Positions 44,928-64,000 of a stretch of 64,000 bases of DNA are shown piece after piece. Each line of letters opens with the position of its first letter. The stretch's first letter is position 1. The translations under genes were made by a program, and so were the position numbers. The notes beneath the pieces are model-generated. The model was not told where the DNA came from, did not search any database, and was given only the letters and a program-made list of their open reading frames with translations. Origin of the DNA: Ciona intestinalis (taxonomy: Eukaryota; Chordata; Ascidiacea; Phlebobranchia; Cionidae); the NCBI RefSeq assembly GCF_000224145.3, contig NC_020168.2, positions 3,314,554 to 3,378,553 on the forward strand, read 5' to 3'.

Positions 44928-44933
44928 TTAAAC
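44928..44933 (+). terminator. candidate poly(A) signal ATTAAA of RanBP1
   Basis: ATTAAA about 130 bases past the stop. AATAAA also overlaps the stop codon at 44798-44804 but would leave no 3' UTR. Confidence 0.35.
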
Positions 44934-44939
44934 AAAATC

Positions 44940-45755
44940 CAACACAAGGCACATACACCATGAAAACTTAAACGTCCCACCATTACATTCTACCTTAGAT
45001 GCCAAATACCTTTTAATGTCAAGTTAGGCATATTTAGAAATACACTTAACCATGCCTAATTGGTTGGTATGTGGACTAATTATCACACAATACTGCGGAA
45101 ATTCCAGGGCGGTATGCTCACTCTGTCACCCCATCTTGGCACATGCATATTACCTCATAGTTTACATCCAAAAGCGCAGAAATTTTTTTTTGAAAAGCCA
45201 TAAGAATTTCATTTGCTTGAGCTCGTGTCACCACCTATGGCTAACTGTCTAGGCCTGTGTTTGTCTAATTAATTATTTTTTTGTAGAAAAAAAATCTGAC
45301 AATTGCTTAAATTTGGTATCAGCAACAATGTTTATAAAGTGCACAACTTCCACATTTAAAAATCGACTGTTAAGAATATGTACAGTGATTATTGATTAGA
45401 AATTAAATGAGTATGCATAGTCAGATTAATGAAGTAAAAAAGATAAAAGTTGAGTTGACAAAGGTGAGTTCATATGAGACTGATTACAAAACAATTGATT
45501 TATAAAAAAAAAAGTTTTGGAATGAACGAATTGAAGCAAGGTAAAAATACATAAAGAAATACCACCAAGGTACACTTTGTCAATAATTACTTTAGGTTTA
45601 AAATTTAAATGATCGACAAAAGTTATAAAATACAGCAGTTACCTAAAAAATACAAAACCTGATATATACAGTAAAATAACTAAAATTTTAGTCTGTGTTA
45701 AACTTTTAAAATCCCCTGCACCTATCTCTGTATAAAAATGTTATTTCTATAGCAC
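44940..45755. other. convergent 3' intergenic region between RanBP1 and GGT copy A
   Basis: About 0.8 kb of AT-rich DNA between two converging genes. No gene, SINE or MITE is recognised. Confidence 0.5.
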
Positions 45756-52365
<6,610 letters not shown>

Positions 52366-53009
52366 GCTGTTTTAAACCAAACGAAAGCGTCAAAACGCTC
52401 GTACAAAAAACTACGGGTACGTTTGTAATGGAATTACAATCTAACACGTTAAAGCCCTACATATTTAATGCACAAAACGAATAGTGGTTATTTTTTCATC
52501 TATAGACACATATAAAACCGTATATATTTATATAAGCGTTTATTATACTGCCTTTTGCCTTACAGAATAGCACGAATATAAGATGGGTCAACAAAACGAT
52601 GTAAACATTAAAGCAAATCTGTCGAGTCATTCCCGTGTTCCTTTTAAATAACAGACATTCGCTGCGTCATTATTACGAGGCAGGTTTTAAACCCTGTCGT
52701 TTTAACTTAGACAAATATGTTACATATGAAATGTTCCCATCGTATTTGCAAAGCGAACATGTAATAGCGGTTGGTAAATCTAATCTCGGTCCGTCGTACG
52801 ATATCTTGGTGTATAGGCTACAAACCACAGTATTTCAAACCGCATGAACATATGTTATGCTAAAGCAAAAACATATGGTTTGGTAAGCCTCCCAGAAAGC
52901 CGCAGGATTTGAAAAAACAGTTGTTGAGAGTGTGGTGCAAGTGCTTGCACTCCACGTGTGCTAAAACTCTCGTTAAAGCTCGCGTCCAGCTGGACAGAAA
53001 CCTTTCATT

Positions 53010-53090
53010 CTGTTAATTATTGTTTAAAACACGATTAGGATAATTGAATATTATGTTGTAAACATGTCCCATCTTTCCCCACCCTACTAT
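53010..53090. mobile_element. right part of a GGGTGGGG-type MITE
   Basis: ttaattattgtttaaaacac to ...CATCTTTCCCCACCCTACTA. Confidence 0.8.
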
Positions 53091-53098
53091 ATATTAGG

Positions 53099-53291
53099 CC
53101 GTTGGGGTGGGGGAGGATGGGACACATTTTCATTCTATATTTTCTTGCCCCATTTGGTAGTATACAAAGAACATTCAATGGATTATAAAACCGTGTCCTC
53201 GCGACTCCCAAAGACTGTTGTTGCTAAAACACGACTGGAGTATTTGAATATTGCGTATATACTAATAGTGTACCGTCTTGCCCCATGCTAC
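53099..53291. mobile_element. GGGTGGGG-type MITE copy
   Basis: CCGTTGGGGTGGGGGAGGAT to ...GTCTTGCCCCATGCTACTA. Confidence 0.85.
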
Positions 53292-53350
53292 TACATCTAA
53301 ACGATAACTATAGTTCCCTAAAAAATGCCGTGGAGCAGCACAAAATTAAA

Positions 53351-53570
53351 TTTACTAGGGTGGGTTAAGATGGGATACCGTTAGCCCCGAAACCCTATAC
53401 TTCCTGATCGTGTTTTGAACAATTAAACAACGTTGTGTTGAAGTCATGAGGATAAAGTTATAGAATTTTGTAAATATGCTTTGCGCGTGTATAGTACCAA
53501 ACCGTAGAGAAAACATTGCGCAGTATCAGTGAGACCTAAAAGGCGTCCAATATTTTCACTATTCCGCATA
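53351..53570. mobile_element. diverged GGGTGGGG-type MITE copy
   Basis: TACTAGGGTGGGTTAAGATG at the left, interior ctgatcgtgttttgaacaat and gaagtcatgaggataaagt; right end eroded. Confidence 0.65.
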
Positions 53571-53739
53571 CTAGAACTAATGTATTTATAAATTATTCCC
53601 TATTCTTTAATAACTCCGATTTTAGTGACTGTCGCTTTGTCGTTACTTAACTCTTTATATCTCATTTCCGCAAATATAGTAGGCTACGCGGTTGTTACGG
53701 TTAGCTCATAATATCCCACGTTTCGTAATCGTGTTATAA

Positions 53740-54425
53740 AACCATCCCGCAGCGCTCTTTCCTAGAGTAAACGATGAGGCAACAAAATTCTGTAAATATT
53801 CTTAGCTTAATACTATAATAACGGGGATAAAAAATATAAACATAGACCATCTTACCCCAACCTACTTAAATTTAGATATTATTTGGTGACGATGGTTAAT
53901 TTTCGGTTACATATAGTACTGTCGGGGAAGACGGGACGCCTTTAGCACATAATATTTAATATCCTAATCGTGTTTAAAAGAATTACCAACGGTCAATGGA
54001 AGTCGTGAGGGTANNNNNNNNNNNNNNNNNNNNNNNNNNNNNNNNNNNNNNNNNNNNNNNNNNCCATTCCGCAACGCTCTTTCCTAGAGTATACTAAAAG
54101 GCAACTAAATGCTGTAATCATTTTTACTTTAATAATATAACGGAGAAAAACGAAAATATAAACATAGACCATCTTACCCCAACCTACTTAAATTTAGATA
54201 TTATTTGGTGACGATGGTTAATTTTCGGTTAAATATAGTACTGTCGGGGAAGAAGCCTTTAGCACATAATATTTTAATATCCTGATCGTGTTTAAAAGAA
54301 TTAATGACGGTCAATGGAAGTCGTGAGGGTACGATTTTATAATTATTTTAATGTTCTTTGTTTACTACCAAATGGGACGAGAAAATAGAAAGAAATGGTG
54401 TCCCATCCTCCCCTACCCTACTATA
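53740..54425. repeat. tandem duplication (about 310 bp) interrupted by a gap, with two MITE copies
   Basis: 53745-53935 (ccgcagcgctctttcctaga ... cggttacatatagtactgtc) recurs at 54064-54245 with scattered differences. Each unit ends in a MITE left end (TAGTACTGTCGGGGAAGA); the second MITE is complete to CCCCTACCCTACTA at 54424, the first is cut by the gap. Confidence 0.85.
54014..54063. other. assembly gap (50 N)
   Basis: N run between the two units of the duplicated block; the copy number and exact junction are therefore uncertain. Confidence 0.99.
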
Positions 54426-54934
54426 TAAATAATAAATATATGAGTAAAAATTACCGATTTATTGTCCCCGCTGTCTCCAGGTTCGTATTTGTTTGACGTC
54501 ATACTAACAAGTTTCTGAAGAAATAAACTCTAATAAAAGCCCTACGACCCTGAATGAAAACATAAATTGCTTTATAGCCTATATATATTGACATGTTAAT
54601 TCGCTGAGGTCTTATTAAATGTGGTTTCGTGCTTTTAGTTTTCGCACTGTGTACCACACGAAACAATTATTATAGTATACTTTAAAATGGGATACATTTT
54701 GCAGATAATTTCCCATATTTTCTAATCTTTACAATTAGCAACGCCCTTTTATAGTCGGAAGAATATGATTGTAAAATTATTTGATTTTTCCTTATTTACT
54801 ACCGAATAGGGCGATAAAGGAGAATGAAAATGTGTATTTCCTTCCTCCAACCTGCTATAAACAAAAACATACCATAACATATTGATAAACAATATTATAA
54901 CTCTTTTTCCTGCTACTATCTAACTCTTACATAT

Positions 54935-55130
54935 ATAGTAGTGTTGGAGAAGATGGGACACTTTTAGAACAAAATATATCCAAATATCTGGATCGTGTTT
55001 TAAACAATTAAAAACGGTCTATAGGAGTTGTAAGGAAATAGTTTTATAATTCTTTGATTGTTTTTGTGTACTACGAAATGGGAGGACAAGACAGAGTGAA
55101 AAGATGTCCCATCTTCCCCCATCCTACCAT
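54935..55130. mobile_element. GGGTGGGG-type MITE copy
   Basis: TAGTAGTGTTGGAGAAGATG to ...CATCTTCCCCCATCCTACCA. Confidence 0.88.
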
Positions 55131-55689
55131 ATTTCTGCTCTTAAATCTCATCTATCCTTTGAGAAAGAAAAATGGCTGTTTTATATCACTCCCTTAAGAA
55201 CGAATGGATGCCTGCATTATATCACTATGTCTGCATTATATCACTCTTTATTCGCTCTTACTTAAACCGCACAAAAGAAAGCGACTGTTATATTATTTAC
55301 TGTTATACTGATAAGAGCACAGAACGGTCCTTTACTGCCTTTGCCTATTACTTTTATTGCCAAGATTGCTATAGAATTGAAAGCTGTCTAGCTACATAGA
55401 ATACTAATCTTATACTCCCGGTCCCTTTGTTAACTGAGCAGTTTGAACGAAAAGCCAATATTTGTACATGTTATCGAGCTGTATGCATTCCTGTGCGTGT
55501 GGGTTCGCTGGTACCACGGGTAAACAATAATTACACCGATAATTAGAGCGTGTGTTTAAACCGTATTATAAGATAATAACACTTCATTTAAAATGGTAAA
55601 CGTGTAATTGTGGACTGTAACTGTTTTGTACCATTTTTTGCTACTGTTGCTGACTTTTAGAGACCCTTGTTACTTTATTTTTTTCGTCG

Positions 55690-55890
55690 ACAGTAGTTTT
55701 AAGTCAGTATTCCGTTTCATGCACCTCGTGTATGCTTATACGAGTTACCACGTTTGTAAATTCGTGGATAATTGTTTTTGGAGTTATTTGTTACTTTTTT
55801 GAAATGTATGGCTGACAAACTGGACAATTAATCCATAAAGAATTACTTGGTCGGAGAAATTGCCGTTAAGTATCTTGCTCAAGGATTTGA
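55690..55890 (-). mobile_element. degenerate SINE
   Basis: tcatgcacctcgtgtatgct, gtggataattgtttttg, atggctgacaaactggacaa, gttaagtatcttgctcaagg in reversed family order. Confidence 0.6.
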
Positions 55891-55929
55891 CAACTGTATA
55901 TAGGTGATCTCAAACCAACCGGTATACAA

Positions 55930-56545
55930 AGTAAATAGTACGGTGGGGTAAGTTAGAACGCGGAGAAAGTTAGAACACTTTTGTAAAATCGCTTTTTATG
56001 GGTACCTATGATAAAAATAAATGTTACAGCATTATTTTATAATATTCTCACGGCCAACAGAAGGGGCGCAAATGCGTTTACTGTTCCTAAAGTGGCATAC
56101 TATTGAAAAGTGGAAGTTGTATATGGATAGAGATGCTCAATTGTAATCTACCCTATGGTACCATCAAAGTTTAGAAAAAAATACCAGCCTATAAAAAAAC
56201 GCGTGAAAAAAAACGCCAAAGGGAAAAAATCCGCCGTTGGACAATAGCTACTTGGGATTTCTCTTAAAAGTGACTGAACTTTGAACGTTTTCAGTTTCTA
56301 AACTTCTAAAGATCAGTCAAAATTCCCTTTTGGTGAATATATAAACAAAATCAAAATATATAAAAACTTAGTATGGTGTAATTTTTCAGATGAACCAAAC
56401 GACATATTACCTTACTTGGAACATTTTCAACCATTTTTCTATCACATATTTTTAGATCACATTTGACCATTCCAATCAATACACAAACTTTAGTTTTTCT
56501 CTGACATGCTTCTTTAAGTATAGATTAAAGTTTGTTATTGAACCA
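55930..56545. repeat. dispersed repeat, longer copy (see 23030)
   Basis: Begins AGTACGGTGGGGTAAGTTAG, superficially like the common MITE, but the body (gttagaacactttt, cggccaacagaaggggcgca, gtatatggatagagatgctc) is a different family, partly shared with 23030-23275. Confidence 0.5.
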
Positions 56546-58536
56546 AACAACATTTTTTTAATGGCTGAGCATAAAATGCTCACGTTTAATATTCGTTGAA
56601 TCATATTAAACTGCCTAAAAAGAGACAGGCTTTAGCTGGTGTAAGTTTGCGTTTGGTAGCGCAAAACATCAAAATCAGCATTTATTTGTATTTTAGCATT
56701 TTAGGGGTATTTCCCAATTCCAAGGGAATTCACCTAATTTTCTCTTCGTGGAATTTTCAGGTGGGAACGTTTGAATGTTCTGAAGCACCCAGTCGTTTTG
56801 ATACGATCGTAAGACAATTATAAATTATGATCGTGCGATAAAACTGTTATGTTAAAGTGCATGCGTTTAATTCCGGTATGATACAGCAGAAAAGCACAGA
56901 CTAGCAGTGACAGACATAAATTTTAGTTCTTTGTGCAGAATAACAACACGATCATCATTATAAATAAATTTTTGTTATTGAAAAGTTTTGCCGTGTGTGT
57001 GCAGCAGATTATAAATTAAATATATTTGATGTTAATAGTTTAGTTATGGCAACATAAAAGCCCTGCATGTACTTTTATAATTTTGAACAGGATTTAGAAA
57101 AAAATGGTTAGCATGAAATACAAATACCATTTATTGAAAGTTGATAAATCTACCACGATAGCTGTTAAAAAGCAAATTGTAAGTAATGTGTTCTTTGTTT
57201 AATGGTTTTTGTTTTGCTTTTATAAATACTGCTTTGGTGTATCAGTTTGTGCTTTTAATCAATAATTACAATAATTGGTTGAGTCTCTGTTTTCTTATCT
57301 AATGAAATAAACCGATGATATTTTGTTATTACTCTAAATAGTTGAGTCTACTTTACTAAAATATAAAACAATAAAACATTTTTCTGTTGCAGAGGCCAAT
57401 AAATATATTTGTAATTGCTGTGGTCGCCTTCACAATTTTCGGAATCTTCAATTTTGTCTTCTCCATGTACATAAAAACGGCCACTACAACGACAACCCCC
57501 CACCCATATTCTGCCGTATATGACAACGCAGCAGTTGCATCTGATGCTGGACCTTGTTCAAAAGTTGGAGTTGATATTTTGAAGGAAGGAGGAAATGCTG
57601 TTGATTCAGCCATCGCTGCAATTCTATGTGTTGGATTACACAACTCACACAGGTACCTTATGTGACTTTGTTGTGATTTTGTGGTGTTATTATAATATAT
57701 TATTTCTATACCGCTGCGCCTTCTTCCTACGTCATCCGTCTTTCATTCGTCTCGCCTGACCTTTCATTCTAAGCAGCGCATGGTTGGAGTATGTTGTGTT
57801 TTGTATATCGTGAACTATGTTATATTAACTATTACTTAAATGTGTTACAGCTTACCTAAGTTAATTGGAATTAAACCAGAGACCTACTTTGAATAGTCTC
57901 CTGAATGGTTTATGACAGATTTATTGTATAGTCGAAGTCAATGTGTCTTAACATTTTAACACCAACACAAGTATTAGACATTTTATTGTAAACTTTTATA
58001 GTAAAAATCATATAGTCAAAATCAATTTATAGTAAACTTTTGGTAGCCTTATTTATGAAACTAATTCAATGTGACTTAAATTTTACAATAACAAGCAAAC
58101 ATATTATTATATCTCATTTCTTCCGGCAAATGATATTATATGCAACATGAAGACATCTGGTGTTACATTAATTGGGCACTAGTATAAAATTATCTATCCT
58201 ACATTGCGGTGTAGGAAAACTGGCATATCTTTTACTTTTAGCATATCTTTAAATTTATTGTGAGCATTTTACATTCTGTATAGTGTTGTATACTGAACCA
58301 AATTCTATGTAATCATAATTGTATCTATCCTATGTTACAGTTGTGGTATTGGTGGTGGATTCTTCATGACTTTATACAATGCAACAACTGGTGAAGCCAC
58401 GTTTATAAATTCAAGGGAAATAGCTCCAGCTGCAGCTGATAAAAACATGTTTAAAGGAAATCCAGACCTGGCAGTGTTAGGTAATACATTTTTGTATAAG
58501 CGCTTAAAAATATAATTTTTCATTTGGTAGTGAATG

Positions 58537-58611
58537 AGAATGAATGAATGTAACTTACTTTGTCCTCGCGTGGNCGTAAAACGACAGTCGTTATCACACG
58601 GGTTTAACACC
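58537..58611 (-). mobile_element. SINE tail running into the gap (GGT-B intron 3)
   Basis: GAATGAATGTAACTTACTTTGTCC...CACACGGGTTTAACACC. The repeated sequence probably caused the assembly break. Confidence 0.85.
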
Positions 58612-58736
58612 NNNNNNNNNNNNNNNNNNNNNNNNNNNNNNNNNNNNNNNNNNNNNNNNNNNNNNNNNNNNNNNNNNNNNNNNNNNNNNNNNNNNNNNNN
58701 NNNNNNNNNNNNNNNNNNNNNNNNNNNNNNNNNNNN
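58612..58736. other. assembly gap (125 N)
   Basis: N run inside GGT-B; must hide at least the exon 4 equivalent and the first part of exon 5, more than 125 bases of coding sequence. Confidence 0.99.
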
Positions 58737-59559
58737 CCAGGAAGGAGCGTCTGCTTTTTATAATGGAAGTCTTACTTATGAAATCATAAAAGATTGAATG
58801 AAGGGTTTGGTGAAAACAGAATCACTGCAGAAGATTTGTGGAATTACAGGTTCTGAATCTATTTTCTAATTAATACTGTTCGTTTATATATGTTTAGATT
58901 TTGATCATTATAATGTGCAAGATAAAGTAGGTAAAAAAATAGTATTTTTTGCTTCTTCTAAGCTAATAAATGGTTGAATTGCAGTAAATTGACTTATATG
59001 TTTGATATATTACAGATCAGAAGTAAAACCAGCGATAAACATCACATTGGATGATCTTACTGTGTTTTCACCAGGACCCCCAGCAAGTGGGCCTGTTATG
59101 AGTCTCATATTAAATATCCTTAAAGGTAAGTTAGATTATTTCGGATGTTAGATCAATGCCAATGGCACCAAAATCTGTAAAAATCAATTATCATCAAGTA
59201 TCTTGCAGATAAGGGTGTCAGCAACATGTTTTGATCAGGTGTTTCTCAAAAGGGGCAAGCCCTATAACCACCTTGCTACTGTGATAGTTTCATAATATTA
59301 TTTTGAATCACTGCAGATATTTGAATTGGTGTTAAGTTTTTAATTTATCTTTAAATAAAACTTCTGCTGAACTCAGGTTACAAGTTTTCGCCAAAAAGTA
59401 TGTCGAAAGAAAACCGTGTACTTACAATGCACAGGATAGTGGAAGCATTCAGGTTTGCTTTTGCTAAAAGATCCTACCTTGGCGGGGAACCAAATTACCC
59501 AAATATGACAGAGGTTTGTAAAAATCAAATTTGACTGATGTTTTTAATTGCCATTTTAG

Positions 59560-59670
59560 CCAGAAAATAAAGGGCAGGGTAAAAAAAAAATTTTTAATTT
59601 TTTGTTTGATTTTTTAAGTGGGGGGGTTGCGACCACCGCACCTCTCCTGGCTGCGCCATTGGGAGCAAAA
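59560..59670. repeat. dispersed repeat ending 'ctgcgccattgggagc'
   Basis: Similar in layout to 8820-8995: an A/T homopolymer block, a G run, ggttgcgaccaccgcacctc, then ctgcgccattggg. It ends 35 bases before the exon at 59703. Confidence 0.4.
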
Positions 59671-59947
59671 CACCTGTTTATCAAACATTTTTTCAACCAC
59701 AGTTAGTGAAGAACATGACAGCGGACTGGTACGCTGATGATCTTCGTTTAAAAATCAACGACGATCATACTTGGCCGGTTGATTACTACGGTCCTGACTG
59801 GTCAGTTCCTGACGACAGTGGCACGGCTCATCTCAGTGTTCTTGCTCCCAATGGTGATGCTGTGGCAATCACAAGCACAATCAATCTATAGTAGGTTTTT
59901 TAAATTATCTGTTATTGACAAAGCGTGCTAAAAAACTTTAATTTTAA

Positions 59948-60263
59948 CCTGCACCGTGACAAATGCCGCTGCCTGTAACCCAGAGGTAATGGGTTCAGGC
60001 CTCGTCGCTGCTACCATTGTAGGCGTACGTGTCCTTGGGCAAGACACTTAACAGCAATTGCTCCAATCCAGTGGTCACTAATGGGTTGTCCAAAAAACAG
60101 CTATAAATTTAAAAAAATTCCTTTAAAAAAAAATCACCCACAAAGTAACGTACATGTCAACTAGTAAACTGGCACGAGGTGTATGAACATCCGTGTTATA
60201 ACGACTGTGTTTTTTTGGCCTGCAAAGGTAAAGTAAGTTACATTCATTGCATTCATTGATTAT
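59948..60263 (+). mobile_element. full-length SINE in GGT-B intron 8
   Basis: Head ACCTGCACCGTGACAAATGC, B-box-like gggttcaggcctcg, centre gtccttgggcaagacactta, tail ggcctgcaaaggtaaagtaagttacattcattgcattcatt. It lies in the same intron as the copy A SINE at 47567 but in the opposite orientation relative to the gene. Confidence 0.9.
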
Positions 60264-60516
60264 TTCACATTCAATTTCAATGCAACAATTCATCTGTATA
60301 TTTGATTAAATTTATCTGGCATACACAACTGCAAAACCGCTTTAATTTAAATATGAAAATTAACTAACTATTCAAAACAGTTCCCAGTTAGTAACTTTTC
60401 TGTGTAAGTGTTAGGGTAATGCGCCAACTCAGGAATTAATCCCTGGTTCCCTCTTATGTCATATCATGCTGTAGGACCTCAGACCCTTACAGAATATTTC
60501 CACCAAAGTTGTGTGA

Positions 60517-60630
<114 letters not shown>

Positions 60631-60942
60631 TAGTTCATATTATTTGTAACACTGGTCTACTTTGTGCTTTTAACACATCCATTATCAGTCACAGAAAAGC
60701 ATGAAAGCTCCACACAGCAACCGATGTGTTTTTGGCAAAACCTTTGGCTGTATACCATGTGTTTACAGTCCAGTAAACTTTAGTTAAATCCTGTCATAAA
60801 GATGCTAACACACTGGGTGGGCTTTTGTTCATTGTCCATATTGTCATCTAAAAAATGAAACACATTTTTATGCTTGTAAATTAAATACTATGACCCAAAT
60901 CGCAGGTTTCTTGATTTGTCTGCCCTAGGACTTCACCCATAA

Positions 60943-61530
<588 letters not shown>

Positions 61531-62129
61531 GATATAACCATATATTCACCCCAACTTTTAAAGCATTGGTGACATAATATATTTTAGCAACCCAGTTTTA
61601 AATGTGAACCAGCCTTTATCTTGTTGATAAGTGTCTATACAAACGAGTAGAGCCAGAGTATTGCATTTGCAATGTTACTGCCGATTTTGTTAAAATACCA
61701 AAACACATAGTGACTATGTTGTAGGTATTGTAGAATTAATGTCAGAGATTTTCTCTGTGCTTTCATGCAGGCATTTGAAAAGAACATTGATACATTGGTT
61801 CCTTCAAAATAATTTTCCAGAAACGCTTTATCAGACTTATTCTCCGAACATTAAAATTTTAACAGATTAAAATTTAATTGGTAAATGCTTTGTCCCCATT
61901 GTTCAAAAAATCAGTGTTAAAAGAAAATTAAATGTGATTGTTCACCTCAGGTTACAATGAACTCGTTATGGTTTGGATTTAATGTTGGGGAAAGTGTTGA
62001 AATGAAGAGAATTCACGACCAACTTATGCCAAATGTGACGCAATGTGAAGCAGGTTTACATCAGGTAATTTCTCTTACAATTTCTAAATTGAAATTAATG
62101 CAACTTTTTTAGCATTGCTGTTTTATTTT

Positions 62130-62270
62130 TTATACACCTTGTGCCTGTTTTACAGGTTACTTGGTGGGTGAATATTTTTTCGGGAATTTTTTTTGTTTTT
62201 ATTATGTATGGCAATCCATTAATAACAAATTGGTTAAATCAGTGACAGTTTAGTCAAGTGACTTCCGCAA
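62130..62270 (-). mobile_element. degenerate SINE fragment in GGT-B last intron
   Basis: acaccttgtgcctgttttac, ggtgggtgaatattttttcg, tatgtatggcaatccattaataac in reversed order. Confidence 0.6.
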
Positions 62271-62966
62271 GATCAGGCCTAACCACAGTAGTAGTAGCAT
62301 AAACCCCTTAAACTCTAGTTCTGAGGCAAGCATATTAAGGCATAGTTTACTGAGGAGGAAATTGTCGTGGTACAACACAAAATGGTAGGGAACCTGCAGG
62401 TTTAAAATGCCTAAAAAGTTATTCAGAATAATCAAGTTAAGGTGCATTGTTGGTTTGAAATCCAAATCATTAAAATGTTTTTTTTTTTAAATTATGTTTT
62501 GTGATCATCATGTTTTATTTGTAAGAGACCTAAATTTTAATTTTTTTATTTTTAATTAATTTTTAGGATATTATTACTGGTTTAAGACACAAAGGCCACA
62601 ACGTAACAGTAAGAAAAAAGATATCTGCTGTTCAAGCAATATTGACTTTAGAAGATGGCAGAGTGAGTGCTGCATCAGATTCTCGCAAAGGGGGATATCC
62701 TGATGGATTTTAAAAATTCTTCACAATGAATAGTTTAGTCGATACTCCATAAAGTGGGAAATAACATCCTTCAATGTGGAATATTTCCACCAAATGTTTT
62801 TTGTTGTAACAGAAATTCTTGTTTTAAATTAAGTTTTGTATTTTAATATTTATATTTGTACTGCGCAAGAGATTCCTTTACTGATATTTACCTCTGCATT
62901 ATGTTGAGACAATCTTTGCAAATATTATTTTACATCTATCTATTTTCTTGTTGCATTAACTATTTC

Positions 62967-62972
62967 AATAAA
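62967..62972 (+). terminator. candidate poly(A) signal AATAAA of GGT-B
   Basis: AATAAA 254 bases after the stop, followed by a T-rich stretch. Confidence 0.45.
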
Positions 62973-63043
62973 TGTTGCATTTTTTTGCATTGAAAAAACT
63001 GGTGTAGCGGTTAGGTGTGCTTCGAGCACAGATATTTAATATA

Positions 63044-63235
63044 TTGTAGGGTGGGGGGAGATGGGACACCTTTTAACTCTATTTTCTCGCCCCATTCGGT
63101 AATAAACAAAGAACATTCAAAGAATTATAAAACTATATGCCCACGACTCCCATCGACCGTTGTTAATTGTTTAAAACACGATCAGGATATTTGGATATTA
63201 TGTGCTAAAGGTGTTCCATCTTTCCCCACCCTACT
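63044..63235. mobile_element. GGGTGGGG-type MITE copy, complete
   Basis: TGTAGGGTGGGGGGAGATGG to ...CATCTTTCCCCACCCTACTA, 192 bp, downstream of GGT-B. Confidence 0.92.
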
Positions 63236-63239
63236 ATAT

Positions 63240-63841
63240 ATAATTGTCTAAATTTCACTAGATGCATAAAAGATTGCGTGGCGTGTAAAGTTGCCAGCTG
63301 GCGCGACGCGGACGGGACTTAATCGTTGCTTTTCCCACATATAACAATGACAATCGCACACAAACGCATTGATGAGGGTACCGAATTTGATTAGGAAAAT
63401 GTGTCAGTTTGCGTTCATACAATCTCGGTAAACGTGGAATACAAAGATACGTTTATGTCGACCGCTTTCACACGTCAATCACTACACTGGGGTGAATTGA
63501 AATACTTTAGCTGACAAATATTTCAGTACCCTTGTGCTCACAGCAATAATACGTTTTTGTAAAATGTTTTATTTTTGTCGGAACAATTTTGTTCGGCGCG
63601 AGCATTTTTATTCGGCACGGACATAACTATTTTTGCGGTAAAGTGAACTAATCAATAAAGCACTGCTGTTGTGTTGCTTCTATCCTGTTCGTGGAATACA
63701 GGATACTGTCAAATTCCGATGCGTCCGCTAAACATAATTCGACAGATGTCTTTCAAAAGCGTGACTTGCAACATAGAACACTGCTGTTAGTGTAATTTGC
63801 TTGCAATATTTCAACTTTTTCCACCTTGCATAAACATCGGA
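63240..63841 (+). promoter_or_regulatory. upstream region of the gene starting at 63842
   Basis: About 600 bases of higher-complexity DNA without repeats or open frames, presumably holding the promoter and 5' UTR. An ACGCGGACGG-type GC-rich spot is at about 63303; no TATA box is convincing. Confidence 0.25.
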
Positions 63842-63969
63842 ATGAAAAAGAAAACCTGTACAGGGACTAGAAAGGGAAAATGTTACATGAATTTCTGGCA
63901 GTTGGTCGTGGATGTTACTTGTTGCTTGTTTGTGGTTTGCAGCCTGTACTTTTTATTTCAATATTTACG
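63842..63969 (+). CDS. first exon of a type II membrane protein (partial)
   Basis: ATG followed by a short basic head (MKKKTCTGTRKGK), a membrane segment of about 20 residues (NFWQLVVDVTCCLFVVCSLY, then FLFQYLR), and a strong donor ACG|gtaagt. A short cytosolic tail plus signal-anchor in exon 1 is the usual start of Golgi glycosyltransferases and sulfotransferases, but other type II proteins fit equally. The gene continues beyond the window. Confidence 0.55.
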
Positions 63970-64000
63970 GTAAGTTTCGTTTGTTTGTACTTTTTAATAC

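Larger units (their letters stand above)
52366..57103. promoter_or_regulatory. divergent intergenic region of the GGT pair
   Basis: About 4.7 kb with six or more MITE copies between 53000 and 55130, a duplicated block around a gap (53740-54240) and a dispersed repeat at 55930-56545. Both GGT promoters must lie here or at its ends. Small open frames (52635-52847, 55172-55399, 56596-56823) have no recognised similarity. Confidence 0.4.

Noticed and set aside
55172..55399. Plus-strand 75-residue frame as a small gene
   Set aside because: No signal, family or coding-like composition; between MITEs in the GGT intergenic region.
55930..56545. Another copy of the common GGGTGGGG-type MITE
   Set aside because: Only the first few bases are similar; the body and length belong to another repeat shared with 23030-23275.

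Overview
The window is eukaryotic: every gene is split by short GT-AG introns, the DNA is AT-rich, and compact genes are separated by dense small transposons. Protein content (a deuterostome-type IRE1, CLCA, RanBP1 and GGT set), the small introns and above all the repeats (hundreds of bp of 'TAGTAGGGTGGGGGAAGATGGGACACC' type MITE ends broken up through introns, plus a composite tRNA-headed SINE ending in CATT/ATTC runs) point to a sea squirt of the genus Ciona. This is an inference from families recognised by eye; no search was run.

Layout: (1) 1-1429, tandemly repeated DNA downstream of IRE1, with a 50-base gap. (2) 1430-14726, minus strand, a complete 22-exon IRE1 (ER stress sensor kinase/RNase; predicted 916 aa), with a 31-bp minisatellite and a hAT-like MITE in its introns. 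(3) 15769-16752, plus strand, an SLC35G/EamA-type transporter whose reading frame is broken once. (4) 19076-25104, plus strand, a 13-exon, 582-aa single-pass membrane protein with an LCCL domain and unassigned repeated segments. (5) 27119-38866, minus strand, a CLCA family protein (about 944 aa, 19 exons) with metalloprotease HEWSH motif and a vWA MIDAS motif; its introns hold a very dense MITE cluster. (6) 38867-41710, transposon-rich DNA including an inverted-repeat element and a probable solo LTR. (7) 41711-44801, plus strand, RanBP1 (244 aa) with conserved nuclear export signal. (8) 45756-52365 (minus) and 57104-62713 (plus), two gamma-glutamyltransferase paralogues arranged head to head; some exons are nearly identical and others strongly diverged, and the second copy is interrupted by a sequence gap and frame breaks. 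(9) 63842-63969, first exon of a short-tailed type II membrane protein that runs out of the window.

The genes do not form an operon or pathway. IRE1 and the transporter are divergent around a 1-kb intergenic segment, and the two GGT genes are divergent around a 4.7-kb transposon-rich segment. The most notable observations are the exon-by-exon mosaic similarity of the GGT pair, the unusual LCCL protein architecture, a family of inverted-repeat elements with TTAGGGG-like interiors (one carrying a tRNA-like insert), a head-to-head MITE hairpin, and the transporter frame break. Four assembly gaps (488-537, 5990-6114, 54014-54063, 58612-58736) lie next to duplicated or broken sequence, so these spots need caution.
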